Shown here: positions 1 through 13,100 of the stretch, in pieces
How positions within the stretch are numbered: the first letter of the stretch is position 1
Layout of the letters: every line of letters begins with the position of its first letter
NCBI GenBank assembly: GCA_040143965.1
Contig: JASJQH010000095.1
Location: forward strand, 1-30,920
Length of the DNA: 30,920 bases
Source of the DNA: Basidiobolus ranarum
Taxonomy: Eukaryota > Basidiobolomycota > Basidiobolomycetes > Basidiobolales
Direction: 5' to 3'
Translations under genes and position numbers: made by a program
The notes under the pieces: model-generated
What the model saw: the letters and a program-made list of their open reading frames with translations, nothing else
What the model was told of the DNA's origin: nothing
The model's database searches: none

Positions 1-475
1 CTACCGCGCCCCCCTCTTTTGTTTGCGACAACACCTTGCAACGCCGCTCATGCGGGGGGGGGCCATGAACTGAATTGGATTGGATGGGGATCAGACACTA
101 ACCGACTTTAAACTGGAACCGAAACTGGATTCTCATTAGTCGACATGAAAAGCTGAAGATTCTGGGGACTGGCGGGGGACTTCAGCAAAGCAGAGTAATG
201 CTATATGCTGAAATTTGATTACAACGACATGCATGATGGCTTTGATACAATTATCTAGACATGTAATCGTAGATAGTGATGCCAGCAAACTTAAAAGTAA
301 TTGATGTTGGGCCAATTATTTCTATTTACTTGATTCATTTCATTCCTCACATCTATATTAATTATACCTGAATTAGCAATTAGCTCTTATATTTTTCCTT
401 AACAGTTATTCAATGACCAATTCTCAATTTCCAATTAAATCTCTAAAAAATCACTTAAAACTAGAGGGATCATGG
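1..475. other. 5' flank without recognised gene
   Basis: No coding region is recognised here. A C-rich stretch near base 5 and a run of nine G at 54-62 lie at the very edge. The rest is AT-rich, and its 3' part is presumably the promoter of the cyclin gene that starts at 476. No clear TATA box or known operator stands out. Confidence 0.5.
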
Positions 476-1572
476 ATGGATTCCTTGTTTTCTGTACGGT
501 AAACCCTCCATGCCTGACCTCTCAAAAATAAGCAGTAATTATGGCGACTTTGTTGAATGCTTAGTTGGTGTGTATACTTTCACTTACAAGTCATACATTA
601 TATGTACTCTCTAACTTTCTACTTATAGATGCGGTCGAATATACCATAGAAAGTATATGGTATGCTGAAGCTTCTCTGTCGCGCACCAAGAGATTGTTGC
701 TGAGAGCTTTTATTCGGGAGACTATCAAAAGTTCTCGTGTGTATTATTCAACTGTGATGATTTCCTTACTATATCTTTATCGTCTAAAGCGAGTATTTAG
801 TTTGGATTTGTCCATTATTAATTCACTGGTTCTTGATAGTCACCGTCTTCCAAAGCTCCTCCATGACACTGATTACTTCAGCAAAGACTTTTCTAAGCCT
901 CTATTCGACAAAGACGGCTCAGCCGATTACGCCACTCTCTCTTGCAACTCAGAAGCTCGTTATCATAGTGCACGGTCATCATTTATCGGCGCCATAATAG
1001 CTGCTTCTAAGTTCCACCAAGAGCGTTCCCCTACAAATTATGAATGGGCTCGCTTCTCTAAGATGAGTGTGCGCGAAGTAGGTTTGACCGAAATCGCCTT
1101 TTTACAATGCTTAAAATATCAGTTATTCGTCCCTGTTCAAGAGTATGAGTTATGGTCTGAACAATTGATGCGTGAAGTACGCACACACAAGGTCAATTCA
1201 AGTCCTCCTGCAAGGGAGAAATTCAATGGTTATTCTAAGCTCTCTGCTAATCGGAATCTCTCCTCTGCCTGCCTCTCGAGCTCTTTACCTTTAAGGAGTC
1301 CATATCCCTCACAATCATCCAGCCCTGTTCTTTCCGAGAAAAGATTGTCACGAAGATTTAGGCAACCACTTAAAGGTGCTCATTTGCTTTACAGCTACAA
1401 TCGTTCCTCGAAAGACGTGCTCGAGACATCGTCAGATTATGGCACACCTTTACCTCGTGATTACGACCCGAAAATTCTCTATACTTCTCGGACACCGGAG
1501 TGTTACAGCCGATCATTCCGCTCAAGCCCATTTCATTCTCATCCCACCTACGACTTCTCCACTTCTTATTAA
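476..1572 (+). CDS. Pho80/Pas1-type (Pcl-like) cyclin, three exons
   Basis: Predicted exons are 476-498, 536-567 and 629-1572. Reading phases join cleanly (phase 2, then phase 1) and give 332 residues. The N terminus reads MDSLFSVRNYGDFVECLV and runs on into DAVEYTIESIW, which resembles the start of the cyclin fold in Pcl5/Pas1 proteins. The cyclin box spans roughly residues 12-180 and includes FIRETIKSSR, FIGAIIAASKFHQE and the helix ending LKYQLFV. It carries a longer insertion than usual between helices (about residues 80-125, with HDTDYFSK). The serine/arginine-rich C-terminal 140 residues look disordered. Such cyclins partner a Pho85/Pef1-type kinase in G1/S or nutrient control; the partner here is inferred. 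The first two exons are short, so the start is the least certain part: an ATG at 472 is out of phase with this splicing. Confidence 0.72.
499..535 (+). other. Micro-intron with tandem acceptors in cyclin gene
   Basis: The donor GTAAAC is at 499 and the sequence ends AATAAGCAG. Both AG at 531-532 and AG at 534-535 would serve as acceptors and keep the same downstream frame, so the intron is 34 or 37 bases and the products differ by one serine codon. CTGAC about 20 bases upstream could be the branch point. It is inferred from phase agreement alone. Confidence 0.5.
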
Positions 1573-2376
1573 CATGAAACTCTATATCTAATTCGCCTTT
1601 TTCCAGTAGCCTATGCTATTCTATTTTCTACTCATTTTTCTTAAGATCCCCAGTATCTTTATACTTCTCGGAGTTTTATTATAATTAATTCCATATACAT
1701 TAGTGTTATCTCAACAGGGAGGACTAATCGAGGATGGTATCCTGCTTGGGTCAAATCAGCAAATACCAGTCTTATAGATTGCCGATTAGATATATATAGC
1801 TTCATGTGCGGACGGACTTTTCTTGGTTAATGCTGTGGAGTACATTACCTAAAAATGATGGCTTCCTTCCTTTTAACATCGAACGCTAGCCGCCCATGGA
1901 AGATTTATAGATTGAGTTATTTGATATCAAGATTATCCTCCTTGTGTGTTTTATTCTATAAAGCACTCTAGAATTTTTTATTCCTGATCACTATTATTAT
2001 TCAAAATTTCCCAAAAAATGTTGAATGCCATTTATGATAATGAATTTTACATCTATCAAATCTAACCCACAACTATTTTTGTTTACGCTAACCAACTCAA
2101 AAGTAGAACATTGATAAAATCCGATGTTTATTAAATCAACTATTCCTTAGTCAGAGATACAAATACCCTTTCATGTCTGAGCTCTACTTGGTGTTTTGCT
2201 AGCAGGGAGGTGAGATCGATCCTTAAATATATAGATACAAGATTCAAAATTTTAGTGTAGTTATAGAAGGGGGAACTACATACAAGATTTTCGCCGCTTA
2301 TTTTGCAGCATGCTAAGTATAGGAAGCTGCCACTGTCTATTGAATGCGTTTACATACAAAGTAAAGACGATGCAAT
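1573..2376. other. Intergenic region between convergent genes
   Basis: About 0.8 kb of AT-rich sequence separates the 3' ends of the cyclin and Csc1-like genes. I see no conserved coding frame, RNA gene or mobile element. It should hold the 3' untranslated regions of both genes. Confidence 0.5.
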
Positions 2377-5300
2377 CTACATACTTAATCCGCTAGAGAC
2401 TGAACTTCGAACTGAATCGGTCTCTAGTGCTCCTTGTGCCGCTTCGTCTAATTCGTCTTCATTCTTATGCGTCCATGGCAATAGTATCTCACTCTTATTA
2501 ACAAAATCTACTAGACCAGATCGCATGAGATGTATGAAACCCTCCGGATCTTTTCTAAGCCTTGTACTATCTACTTCATTGGAACTTGGGCTTAGGCTTG
2601 TTTTAGAGCTGTTTACTAATTCGAGCTGGTTGGTTTGTGTGTTGAAGATGGCATCATATCTTACTGCAGCTTTGTTGGCTTGTCGAGTTTTATGCGCCAC
2701 TTTGATATGTTCGTTATTATGACAAGTAAATCTTTGTTTTCGCGGAAGTGAATGCCCCAAGTATCCTAATATATTTGTAGGTTGCTTGCTGGTAGCATCC
2801 TGCGCTATAACACCATTGGTTTTGGCTGATCCCTCCAGTAGACTCGAGTGCAAAGCTGTTCCGAACTCAATGATATCGTTATCCAAATCATGTAGTTTTT
2901 TGAAGGGATCCTTGGGTAGCCATAGACGCTTCGGCAATGGTCGAATGAAGTCAGGATGTATGTAAGTTTCGTAAGGGTTTGTATCATCTTGGTACGTTTC
3001 TCTACACGGTAGTTCAGGAATTGGAGGAATCTCATCGAGGTTTATATTAGTTGGCGCTGAGGAATTAGCAAAGGGGTGGAGAAATAATGAAAGTAGCGGA
3101 TTGCGGATGATCTGCTGTTGAATCTTTCCCCAACGTTGCTTACTACTAGATGTTTTGGAAGTCTGGGTTGGAAAAGTATTCAACCTTGGTGAAGGGTTTT
3201 CAATTGGTAGATTAAGTTCTGAATCCTTTGCGTCGTCAAGTTCATCGGGATAAAGCTCAATCTTCAGTTCAAAAGAATCCGGCTGAATGTCATCATCTGC
3301 ATCGATTTTCTCACTTTGGTTTATGTTATAATGATTTGAATTTCCAACATCGTGAGCTAATCCCTTTGATTGACGGTTTTGTAGCCATGATGTGTTGTTA
3401 TCGCACGTATCAGTACGTTTCTCGGATGGCGTGGATAAGTTGACTGCTCTAGTATTTTTGCTGGACTCTGATACAAAACTCATGTGAGAGAGTGGTGAAG
3501 GATTTGTTCCGTGTGAGTTTGATCGAAACCTTTTGGAGTGAAATGGAGAGTAAACATTGGTACTGCTTTCGAATTGATTCATACTTGAGGGAGACGGTTC
3601 AGCCAAAGTTCCAAGTTGAGTGTTCATAGTTTCCTTAGCCTCTGTCGGGGAGTCACGATCACATAGGCATTCTAATGGAATATACTTCATTCTATTACGG
3701 AATTTACTTCGGCATATCACCTTGAATGCTACTGTACCACCAAGTAGAGGCACCAATCCTATACTAGGCGAGATAGCCTCCTTCAAAGCTAGCACCCCAA
3801 TCATAGTCAACTGAAAGATTAATAAACCATCGCTCACATATCGAAATATATATCTCCAGTATTTACCGTTGTACTCGTATCGCTTCACATATACGTATGC
3901 GAATTGATATTTGTACACAATAAGAGCAATTCCAAAGTACATAACACCACACAGCAAGATCAAAGGGTTGATAATAGAATATGTTATACATATAACAAGA
4001 ACCAAAATATGTGTAGGGAAGTAATAATAGAAAGGAAAAGACCAAGGCCTTCGCGCATTTTGAAGATCCCGAGGAGTACGTGCGTACCAACGATTAGCAA
4101 AAAGTAGAGAGTAGAATAGAGAACTTCCAATCTGGGCAATCTCAAGTCCATGAGAAGCTGTTTGAAGAATGACATAATTGATGAAGAAAGCAGCACCCTA
4201 TGGATCCATTAAATAGCTGATCAGTGATTGAAATCCTTTTGTTAGGTGCAAAAGAGATATCAATAGGAAAAACAATACCTGTGGGAGATTTTTCGCTAAA
4301 ACGCTAGTGATGCTGGTAGGTGTTTGAATTACCTCTAGAATTACTTCGATGAAAGCAAATCCCAGCAGGAACACAAAAAGAACATTGAAAATAGCAAAGC
4401 GATAATAACGATTTACGACAGCACTCTCCAGAGAAGAGTAAGAAGAGAAGCACTCCCACATAGATATTCCTAAACAAAATGAGAAAGGTTTTGTTAATAT
4501 TATGGATACACACCCATTGATACTAGTCCTGTACCTAAAAATATATTAGGCATGGCCACCATGAATAGAGATATCAGAAGTGAAGGGAGGACATTTTGAA
4601 TGACTGATTTTAGCCAAGGATTGGCAGTTCCAATAATAACCAAGGATGGCCATCGCTCCGATAACTTTTCATAAGATGCAAAACTCACAAAGTAGGTAGA
4701 AGGGAAAAGCCAGAGAACCGTAAGTGCCCTATATGACATAAATCAAAAACAAATCTTAGACCTGGCGACTAAAAAACTCTGCGATGCTGATAATCTTACC
4801 AAATGCTCCCATTAACTATTGCTCGTCTTAGCCATTTGCCATTTGAACTCACAGTATGGTTTCTCCATAGAATATCACGCGGTTCCGGTGCTAACTTCGT
4901 ATGGCAAAATCGAGGATCAACACGCGAGATGGTCTGTGAGCACAACTGGGCAGATGCCTGAGTCTTAAATGTAATAAAAGCGGTGCTCGTTGGCTTGTAG
5001 TAATAGGCATTTTCAGTAGCATGACGAAGCTCTGCGATGCGACGGTCTAAGCTGTTGAACTTTCTCAAATAGTAATCAATCGATACGACCTTCTGGCCAG
5101 TTCCAAGAACTCCGGTTTTATGAATGCTTTGAAATTGATCGAAAACCTGCCGATTAAATCTAGCTAAAATACTCCACAACATTTCCGATGAATTTGATTG
5201 TATGGGCAATACCGAGCTCGTAGTCTCTGAGTGCTCGAGAGAAGATAAAAGGCAATGCAGCAACTGACTGATATCTAATTTTTGATTGCTGTTGGAAAAC

Positions 5301-6176
5301 TCAGGCTTCAAAGCATAAACTCCATCTTTCTTTATGTTGCTTAGGACTTGACGAGCTAGTTTAATATGAGCATATTCTAGTTCCCTAAGCATATTTTCTC
5401 GTCGTTGGATTTTGCGAGATATTTTTCCAGTGTGGCGTACCAATGTTACTGAATCTACCTCTCCCAGTCCTAGACTTGCATAAAACGAGCGCAACCGCTC
5501 TTCGTGCCTCATGGTATCAGGTATATGAGTTACTATCACAGTACGGGTATGCACGCAACCTTTTCGTGCTTGATTTTGAAGATACAGTGTTCTCATCTCG
5601 ATGTACTCTTGGGTGTTTTTCAGTAATAAGTAAAGTGTGGATGCTGAAAAGAAATAAGTCAGGAGCCAATGAATCCAAAACATGCTAGATCCATTTGGGA
5701 TGTTCCCTATGGATATCTTGTCCACATCAACCAACATCGTCTGCTGGGCGAAGAAATTCAACGGCATCAAGATGGCGCCTACAGTTAAAAGTGTAAATAG
5801 TAACAGCTGAAAAGCCATCTCAAGGAATCGAATATACATAACAGCATCCAATCCGACGTGAGTCAAATAGAAATTCTCCTTCAACGTCAGTGAGTTCCAT
5901 ATCCAGGCCAAAGGACGCGGGGGCGGCAAAGGAGTTGGATTTCTACGAGATGTTCACGAAATAAATAAGCTATTTTTGTTAAAGTACTGATTCTAAGGAT
6001 TTTACAAACTTTTCGAGATAACAACGGGAATGATACAAGTGCTGAGTAAGTTTCCAGCGTCGATTCAGCTCGAATGTGACGAGACCACTAAGAGTAATTG
6101 CGACAGATAATCCGAGTTGAGTGGAAACACCAACCAATGTTGGTGAATAATTTGTTGCAGTTCCTAAGGTAGTCAT
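2377..6176 (-). CDS. Csc1/OSCA/TMEM63-family calcium-permeable channel
   Basis: A multi-pass membrane channel of the Csc1/OSCA/TMEM63 family, which opens on osmotic or mechanical stress and passes calcium. Exons on the minus strand are 6176-6037 (least certain), 5942-4800, 4728-4514, 4469-4279 and 4197-2377, about 1169 residues. Family hallmarks are LDAVMYIRFLEMAFQLLLF, the cytosolic loop with TVIVTHIP, TAFITFKTQASAQ and LAPEPRDILW, then the channel core GAAFFINYVILQ, RTPRDLQNARRPW and AYVYVKRYEYNGKYW. The remaining tail is about 370 residues, rich in serine and charged residues, and includes WLPKDPFKKLHDLD. The first intron is awkward. The phase-correct donor at 6036 removes a LYHSRCYLEK segment that resembles the family's YAPRTYL motif, whereas donors that keep it do not match the acceptor phase. 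The gene is divergent from the remodeller at 7104. Confidence 0.85.
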
Positions 6177-7103
6177 CAGAGCTCAACCCTGTCTCCTTCA
6201 GATAGCGCTCTTCTGTTTTTGATAGAAAGACTCTGCTTACTAGAACTTGAGAGAAGCTTTCTTGTGGAATAGACTTGGTGGAAAAGGTAACCATTGGTAT
6301 ATACTCGCATTATATAGCATCTTGCTTTCGTGGCGTTAAAAAATTAGTCAGGGTGAAACATGAATTGGTGTGAAGTAGGGAGGTCAAAAGGTAGAACATA
6401 ACGAAGATGAGGTTAGATTAGTATTTCCATCATTTTACTCAGCACTTGGTTTATTTATTTATTAACCACAAATAGTACTCAATTCTAAAACTTCCCATAT
6501 TTAGTAGTGAGATAGATTCATTCTTTTAGGGAATAATTAATAATAATTTGATTAGCACATTAGGATTTGGCTAAGCATGCCTCGGTGTGTACGGTTGGGC
6601 TCATCTGGATTTCATTCGATATAATCAATACCAATGGTTAGTTTCATTAAATCAAAGCTCTGACTCAGAGGCCGAGGGGGAAGCGTCAGAGCTACTCCTG
6701 CCAACTTTAAGCAACTTCATGAAGCTAGTAAATTATTTTACTTGGCCTGCATCTGTAGAAACTCTGTGGCGCGTCTCGTTAATTGCGGATTATTGATATA
6801 TCCAAGGGATTTTTCTGAAATAATAATCCAATTCACACAAATCGATAATAAATGGCGTACAAAATCTCTACTAAAATTCATTGAACAAGTAATTTTGTTA
6901 GATACAAAAATTTAGATCCAGAGTCTCAAGCGCTAGTAAATTTTCCCTCTTTTTTAGTAATATACCTAACCAATACAGAGTTTGTTTATTCCGCATATAT
7001 CTTATTTGCACAAAGTACTTCAAATTTGTTTTTTGGATCTAGTAAATCATTCTTGTATATTAACGATTCCCGGTGTATCAGTAACGCGAGTCTCGTTTGC
7101 AGC
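6177..7103. other. Divergent promoter region (Csc1-like / remodeller)
   Basis: The 0.93 kb between two divergently transcribed genes should hold both promoters. A 69-codon open frame at 6587-6796 has no recognisable similarity and is probably chance. The stretch is AT-rich, with poly-T and TTTATTTATTTATTAACC near 6450. No clear conserved operator was identified. Confidence 0.45.
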
Positions 7104-10100
7104 ATGGTAGAGAATTCAACAGATTCTGAAAGCCCAGCACTTTCAACGACTCTAAGCACACTGAACAGCCAGAATCTTTACAATGTCGAAACCCTTTTGT
7201 CAAAACGTATCAAACCAGAAGGTTGTTATTACTTGATCAAATGGCATGACTATCCTACTGAAGAATCCACTTGGGAGCACGAATCACAGTTACTACATTG
7301 TTTCTCTTTAGTAACCCAGCTTGAAGAAGAAATAAGACCTCCTAATACCACATTGTTTTTGTATACGTTTGATAAAGTCGATCCTTTGGATAATTTGAAA
7401 CTTGAAGAAAAAGTTATAGCCTCTCTTAAGAAGCAAATTGAACTAAATTCGAAAAATACCCCGTATTTTCAAGAACTTCTTGAAAAATTGGCTTCCCCTG
7501 ATACACCTATAAGTACCAAAGATAGTGTATTGCTATTCTGTTTGGAGTTATTCGAGCCTATACAAGAGGCGGATTTCTCTTACACTACTCAGTCTGCGGA
7601 TTCTGATAAAAAAAGTACGACTCCCAATCAAAATCCCTTGGAGAGGTCTGCATCACAAGATGATAGTACTACAGCTTCCGAACCTGACGATATTTCCAAC
7701 ACTGAATCTGCAACTTCAACTCACTCTAGTCCATTAAATCGTTTGCCTGAAAAAAATACAATATCCGAAGTAAGCAGTTGCTGGGAACCAAAAAAGCCCT
7801 CGAGTTATACTAATACTCCGACAAAAGAGTTAACAAAAGCATTGAAAATTCTCGCTCGGAACAAAACTAAAGGAGGGAAGATCACATTTCAGGTGTACTG
7901 GAGTAATGGTGTAACATCTTGGGTAGGTCCAAGTTGATATTGCTTCCTTTGGCATCTGATTTTTTAACTCGAGCGCTGTATATATATATATACATACATA
8001 CATATGAATACAGGAGCCCATATCTAAACTAGGTGAATTCACGCATTTAGTTGATGAATATGAGCATATACAATTCAGCCGGTATGATTCGAAGCCACGA
8101 AGTGCTTATAACAGAAGGAAAGTACCCAAACACAAGCAGCATTGTAACGACACTCGTAAAATAAGAGACACCGCTATTACTACATTCAGTGATATTGATA
8201 CTGATTCGGACTGGTCACCAACTGATATTGGAATCTCTGATACTAATTTCAAGTTATATCCTTCGACTTGTAATTACTATTTGTATATGTTTCTTTCCCG
8301 CTTTTCAAATTTTAAAAAGTCAACTTGTTTTCTATTTTAGTTACGAATAGCAACACTTCACCCTCTTTGAGCTTGGGAAAGAGTGTAGGCACAACATCTC
8401 AATTTCGGAAACAATCTTCGTTAGCGTTAGCCCCATCTAATCAAATGACAACCTCCAAAAGCTACATTTACAACGATAATTCTACTACAGATGAAAGTGA
8501 TGCAGATCAAGAAGAATTTTGTCACCATAAAACTGTTATACTAGACAATGTACATAGCAAAGAGCATAATACTCCTACGACATCTCCACCAAAACCTACT
8601 CTTTCATCCCCAAGGTCTCACTATTTCGAGCGTCCCTCTAAACAAAGAACTGAACCACCACGAGCTAATGAACTTAGGGATCATACACACTCTCCTGATA
8701 CCATAGAACGAAGCTTAGTAGCAGAGAAAAAAAACAATCGAATCATGAATCTCTTGGATAGTTATGTCCAAAAAGCTAAACCTTCTAGAGGCAAATCTCA
8801 GCCTTTACCTGGCTCCTCGGGTTTCAATTTGAATCAAACAGTCGAGCCAATGAATCCTCAAAAGAGCAACCACGCCAAAATAACGAAGAAGAAAGGTAAA
8901 ATTGTAGAGCAAACCTTCGCTAATGCTCAGATAGCTTTATGCAAACAAACTCCCCCAAAAAAGTCTATCAATGAGCCTACTAATCCTCAAGCAAAGCAGT
9001 CAGCATTTTTGGATCGAAGCAATGAGGCTGCTACATGGTTAGAGATTGGTGAAGTTAAGACTCAGCCCAGTAAAGCCGAGATTATCAGGGAAGACAATAT
9101 ATCACGTACAAACTACCATGAAAAGGATAATTTGGAATCGAACTGCTGTTACGTATGTGGTGGCAGAGGTATTAACAATGATAATCCTAATTATTTGAAT
9201 CTGCTTGCCGAGCCGGAAGAGACCCTCCTATCATGCAATAGATGCTCATTTATTGCTCATAAAAAATGTATTTGTTCTACTCTTGGAGCTGTCGTACTTA
9301 AAAACGGGGTTTGCCAGCAAGAAGTAATACATAACTATAACATAAGTGATTCGGAATCAGAGACGGCAAGTGAGAAATCAGTTGTAACCAGTATGGTAAC
9401 TGTCTGGTGTTGTCATGATTGCATAAGATGGCCATACAAGGTTGAGAAAATCTTAACTTATCGTGACTACCCTGTCAAACCAAGGCATCGAAAAGATACA
9501 GAGGATGATACAGAACAACCCAAATCTCAAACAATTAGAGAATTCTTGGTAAAATTTAAAGGCTTGTCTTACCATCATCTTGCATGGGCTCCTTCAAGAT
9601 GGATACGTGATGTTGCCTCTGCTCGTTGCCGTTACTTTGAAAAGAAGAATATCGGACCTCAGCCAATTGCCGATGTGGTTAGAACTCAGTGGTACTATAT
9701 TGATGAGGTTTTGGACGCACAATTGAGTAGGTCGATTAAGGTAGCATCTCCACAAGATGCATCAAAAATATACGTTAAATGGAAAGACTTACAATACGAC
9801 GAGTCTACCTGGGAAGACCCGCCAGATTCGAAATCTATATTTTACCTTGGTTATGTTTCTGCTTTCAGCCGATATATCGAGGCTGCCAAAATTCCGCACT
9901 ATATCTCTCCTAGCTTCAAATTATCTAGTTTCAAAGAATTACATTCCCAGCCTCCTTTCATTAACAACGGGAAGTTAATGAAGCACCAGCTCGATGGTTT
10001 GAATTGGCTCCTTTATAAATGGAAAAGTCGTTCTTCTTGTATTCTTGCAGATGACATGGGTTTAGGCAAAACGATTCAGACAATATCGTTTTTGTCTGTT

Positions 10101-13100
10101 CTCTACAATGTTCATGATGTTCGTAATTTCCTTGTAGTGGTTCCAAACTCGGTAGTATCCAATTGGGTTAAAGAATTTATCAAATGGGCTCCAAACTTGA
10201 TAGTTACTGCATACTACGGAACGAGCTCAAACCGTAATGTTGTACGTCGATACAAACTCTTTCAAAAAGAAAACTATGAACGTGCTCAACTCAAGTGTCA
10301 TGTTGTCATAACCACATATGAAACCATGATATCCGATACGGATATTTTGAGTCTTGTGAGACCTTGGGAAGTACTTGTGGTAGATGAAGGCCATCGACTA
10401 AAAAATGGAAATAGTCGACTTTTTGTTAAATTGAACCAATTAACCTTCCGACACAAAGTCTTGTTAACCGGAACCCCGTTACAAAACGACATGAAAGAGC
10501 TTTTTAATCTCATGAGTTTTATTGACCCTAATAAGTTCTTTCAAAAGGAGAAAATGTCAATCGAGTACCAAAAACTGACGACGACGCGGGTTGAGGAGCT
10601 TCATAACATGTTAAAGCCATATTTCTTGAGAAGAACCAAAAATGAAGCACTTAAATCGTTACCAACAAAAAGTGAAGTTATTGTACCAGTGTCCATGAGT
10701 CCTTTACAGAAAGAGCTCTACAAAGGAATTTTGAGTCGGAATCACGACTTGCTCAAATCCATTCTCGGTGTCGGCAAACCAGTGGGTCCAACTCGTAAAA
10801 CTACGCTTGTGAATGCCTTGATGGAGCTACGAAAATGTCTCAATCACCCATACTTATTAGATGGTGTCGAGGAAGCAGAAGAGTCAGAAGAACTTGTTCA
10901 AGAGAGATTAATCGACGCCTCGGCAAAGCTATCTCTTCTTCACTTATTGCTGCCGAAACTCCAGCAAAGGGGTCACAGAGTTCTCATATTTTCACAAATG
11001 ACTCGGATGTTGGATATACTAGAGGATTATTTAACCTATGAAGGCTATGAATATTGTAGACTTGATGGTAATACTCCTGGAGATCTTCGACAACAACTTG
11101 TCGATTCCTTCAATGAGCCTGGATCCAATCTTTTCATATTTCTACTCTCAACTCGAGCTGGTGGAGTCGGATTGAATTTGGCTTCTGCCGATACAGTTAT
11201 CATTTACGATCCAGATTTCAATCCACACGCAGATATACAGGCTCTTAGTCGAGCTCATCGCATCGGACAGGAAAAGCAAGTATTAGTATTTAAGTTCGTC
11301 ACAAGAGGCTCTGCTGAAGAACGCATACTCCAGGTAGGAAAGAAGAAGATAGTCATGGATCATTTAGTAATTGAAAAGATGGACCATGAGGACATGAATA
11401 AATCTCAAGTTGATAGTATTCTCAAATTTGGGGCTAAGGCACTTTTTTCTGAAGACATCGAGCCTAATCAATCTACACACACAGCAATCAAGTATGATGA
11501 CAATGCCATTGAATCTCTGTTATTGAGAGCCAAGGAAGTTCAAACGAATCAGACTGGTACAGACGAGACGGGCAGTTCGAATGGGTTTGGATTTGCAAAG
11601 ATTTGGTCTGGGGACTCTACGGTGTTGCAAGAGGAAGATGAAAGCTATTGGATGAGAGTTCTCAAAAACAGATTAGCCAAAGCTCAAGTCAAAGAGACCG
11701 TTCAATATGGCCGCGGTTCGAGAAAAAGACGCAAGGTAACTCTTAAGATTTATTGATTATACCATTGCTGGATGTTCATGAATTTCAATTTGTGCAGATG
11801 AAGAGGTCATTAGAAGAGGTCATGAGTTCAGTTGACGAGGTTTCATCCTCTGACTTTGAAGAGAATGATAATGAGTCAAGTACTTCGTTTGAAGTTCAGA
11901 GTCTAATCGCTAGTGACAATTCCAGATCTAAAGGTAAACAAAAACAGGAATCCGAAAAGAAAAGAAGAAGGCCTAGGCAAGCATCGATAAAGCCCTCTAT
12001 GAACCAGAGCTCCGATATCGTCGCACAGAAAGCCCTCAAGTCAGCGCCAAACCACCCGAAATCTACTAAGCTTCAGTCATCTGCCCAAACCCGAACTATT
12101 AAAAAGGATATCTCTCAAAATACAGCAACTGGTATTGCCTCTACATTACAGCAACCACCTGATTTGAGAAAAAACATATATTTGCACTTGGCTTCAATTG
12201 GGGCGTACAACCCCTCTACTCACAAGCTCCTTGTAGCCCCCTTCATGATGTCATCTGGTGAAATCATGTACTATGCCCACGACATTGGCTATATGAATAT
12301 GCAACAGATGTTGACTTACGTTCAAAGAATCAGACACAATGATAACAATACCAATACCTCAAATCCCGAAATCCGTGGTATACCAAATGATATACAGGCC
12401 AACATGAATGCTTCAAGTACTCAACCTCATGACATCTCCACTGATAAGTGGGTCAACACCAATGCTGCACGTTTTCAATCCCGTGTCATACCAACTGATA
12501 CACGGGTTAGCATCAACACGAACACCAACAAGATAAATGCGCACAACCCGCTAGATCGAAGATCCTCTCAATCTCAGCCTGCAACTCAAAATTCTACTAC
12601 TTACAGCAGCGTCCAGACCTATCCCCAATCATATCCAAGACAAACTCTCCCAAGCACCTCATACTCTGCGCAGCAAACGCTAACACTACAAAAAGCCATC
12701 CTCAAAAGATTATCCTCAGAAAAAGATAATTATTGTATGCTATGTTTTCTCTCTAATCACACAGACCTATTATGTCCATTTCGCCAGAATTTAGAATGGC
12801 TTAACCGGCAATACTTTGTAGTTGCAAATATAAATTCGGCAGAAGTGCCAAAGAAGACCCTTGTCTTGAATCGCTTCAAACATTATATGTCCTTGGCAAA
12901 GAAACCACACCACCTGCCAAATACGAAATCACCTGAGCGAAGTCCAAACTCTGAATCCAGTCGGACAATTGAAAGTTACTCACTCCCCGCAACCAAGCTC
13001 AATCGAACCTGTACACCAAACTCATCTATACACCAGCAAGTCACCACTCTCAACTGTCCAAACGCCAAAATTGACAATCCTCAAAAACTGCTTGAAATCA

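Noticed and set aside
6587-6796. Frame of 69 codons in the divergent promoter
   Set aside because: No similarity that I recognise and no splice partners; likely chance.
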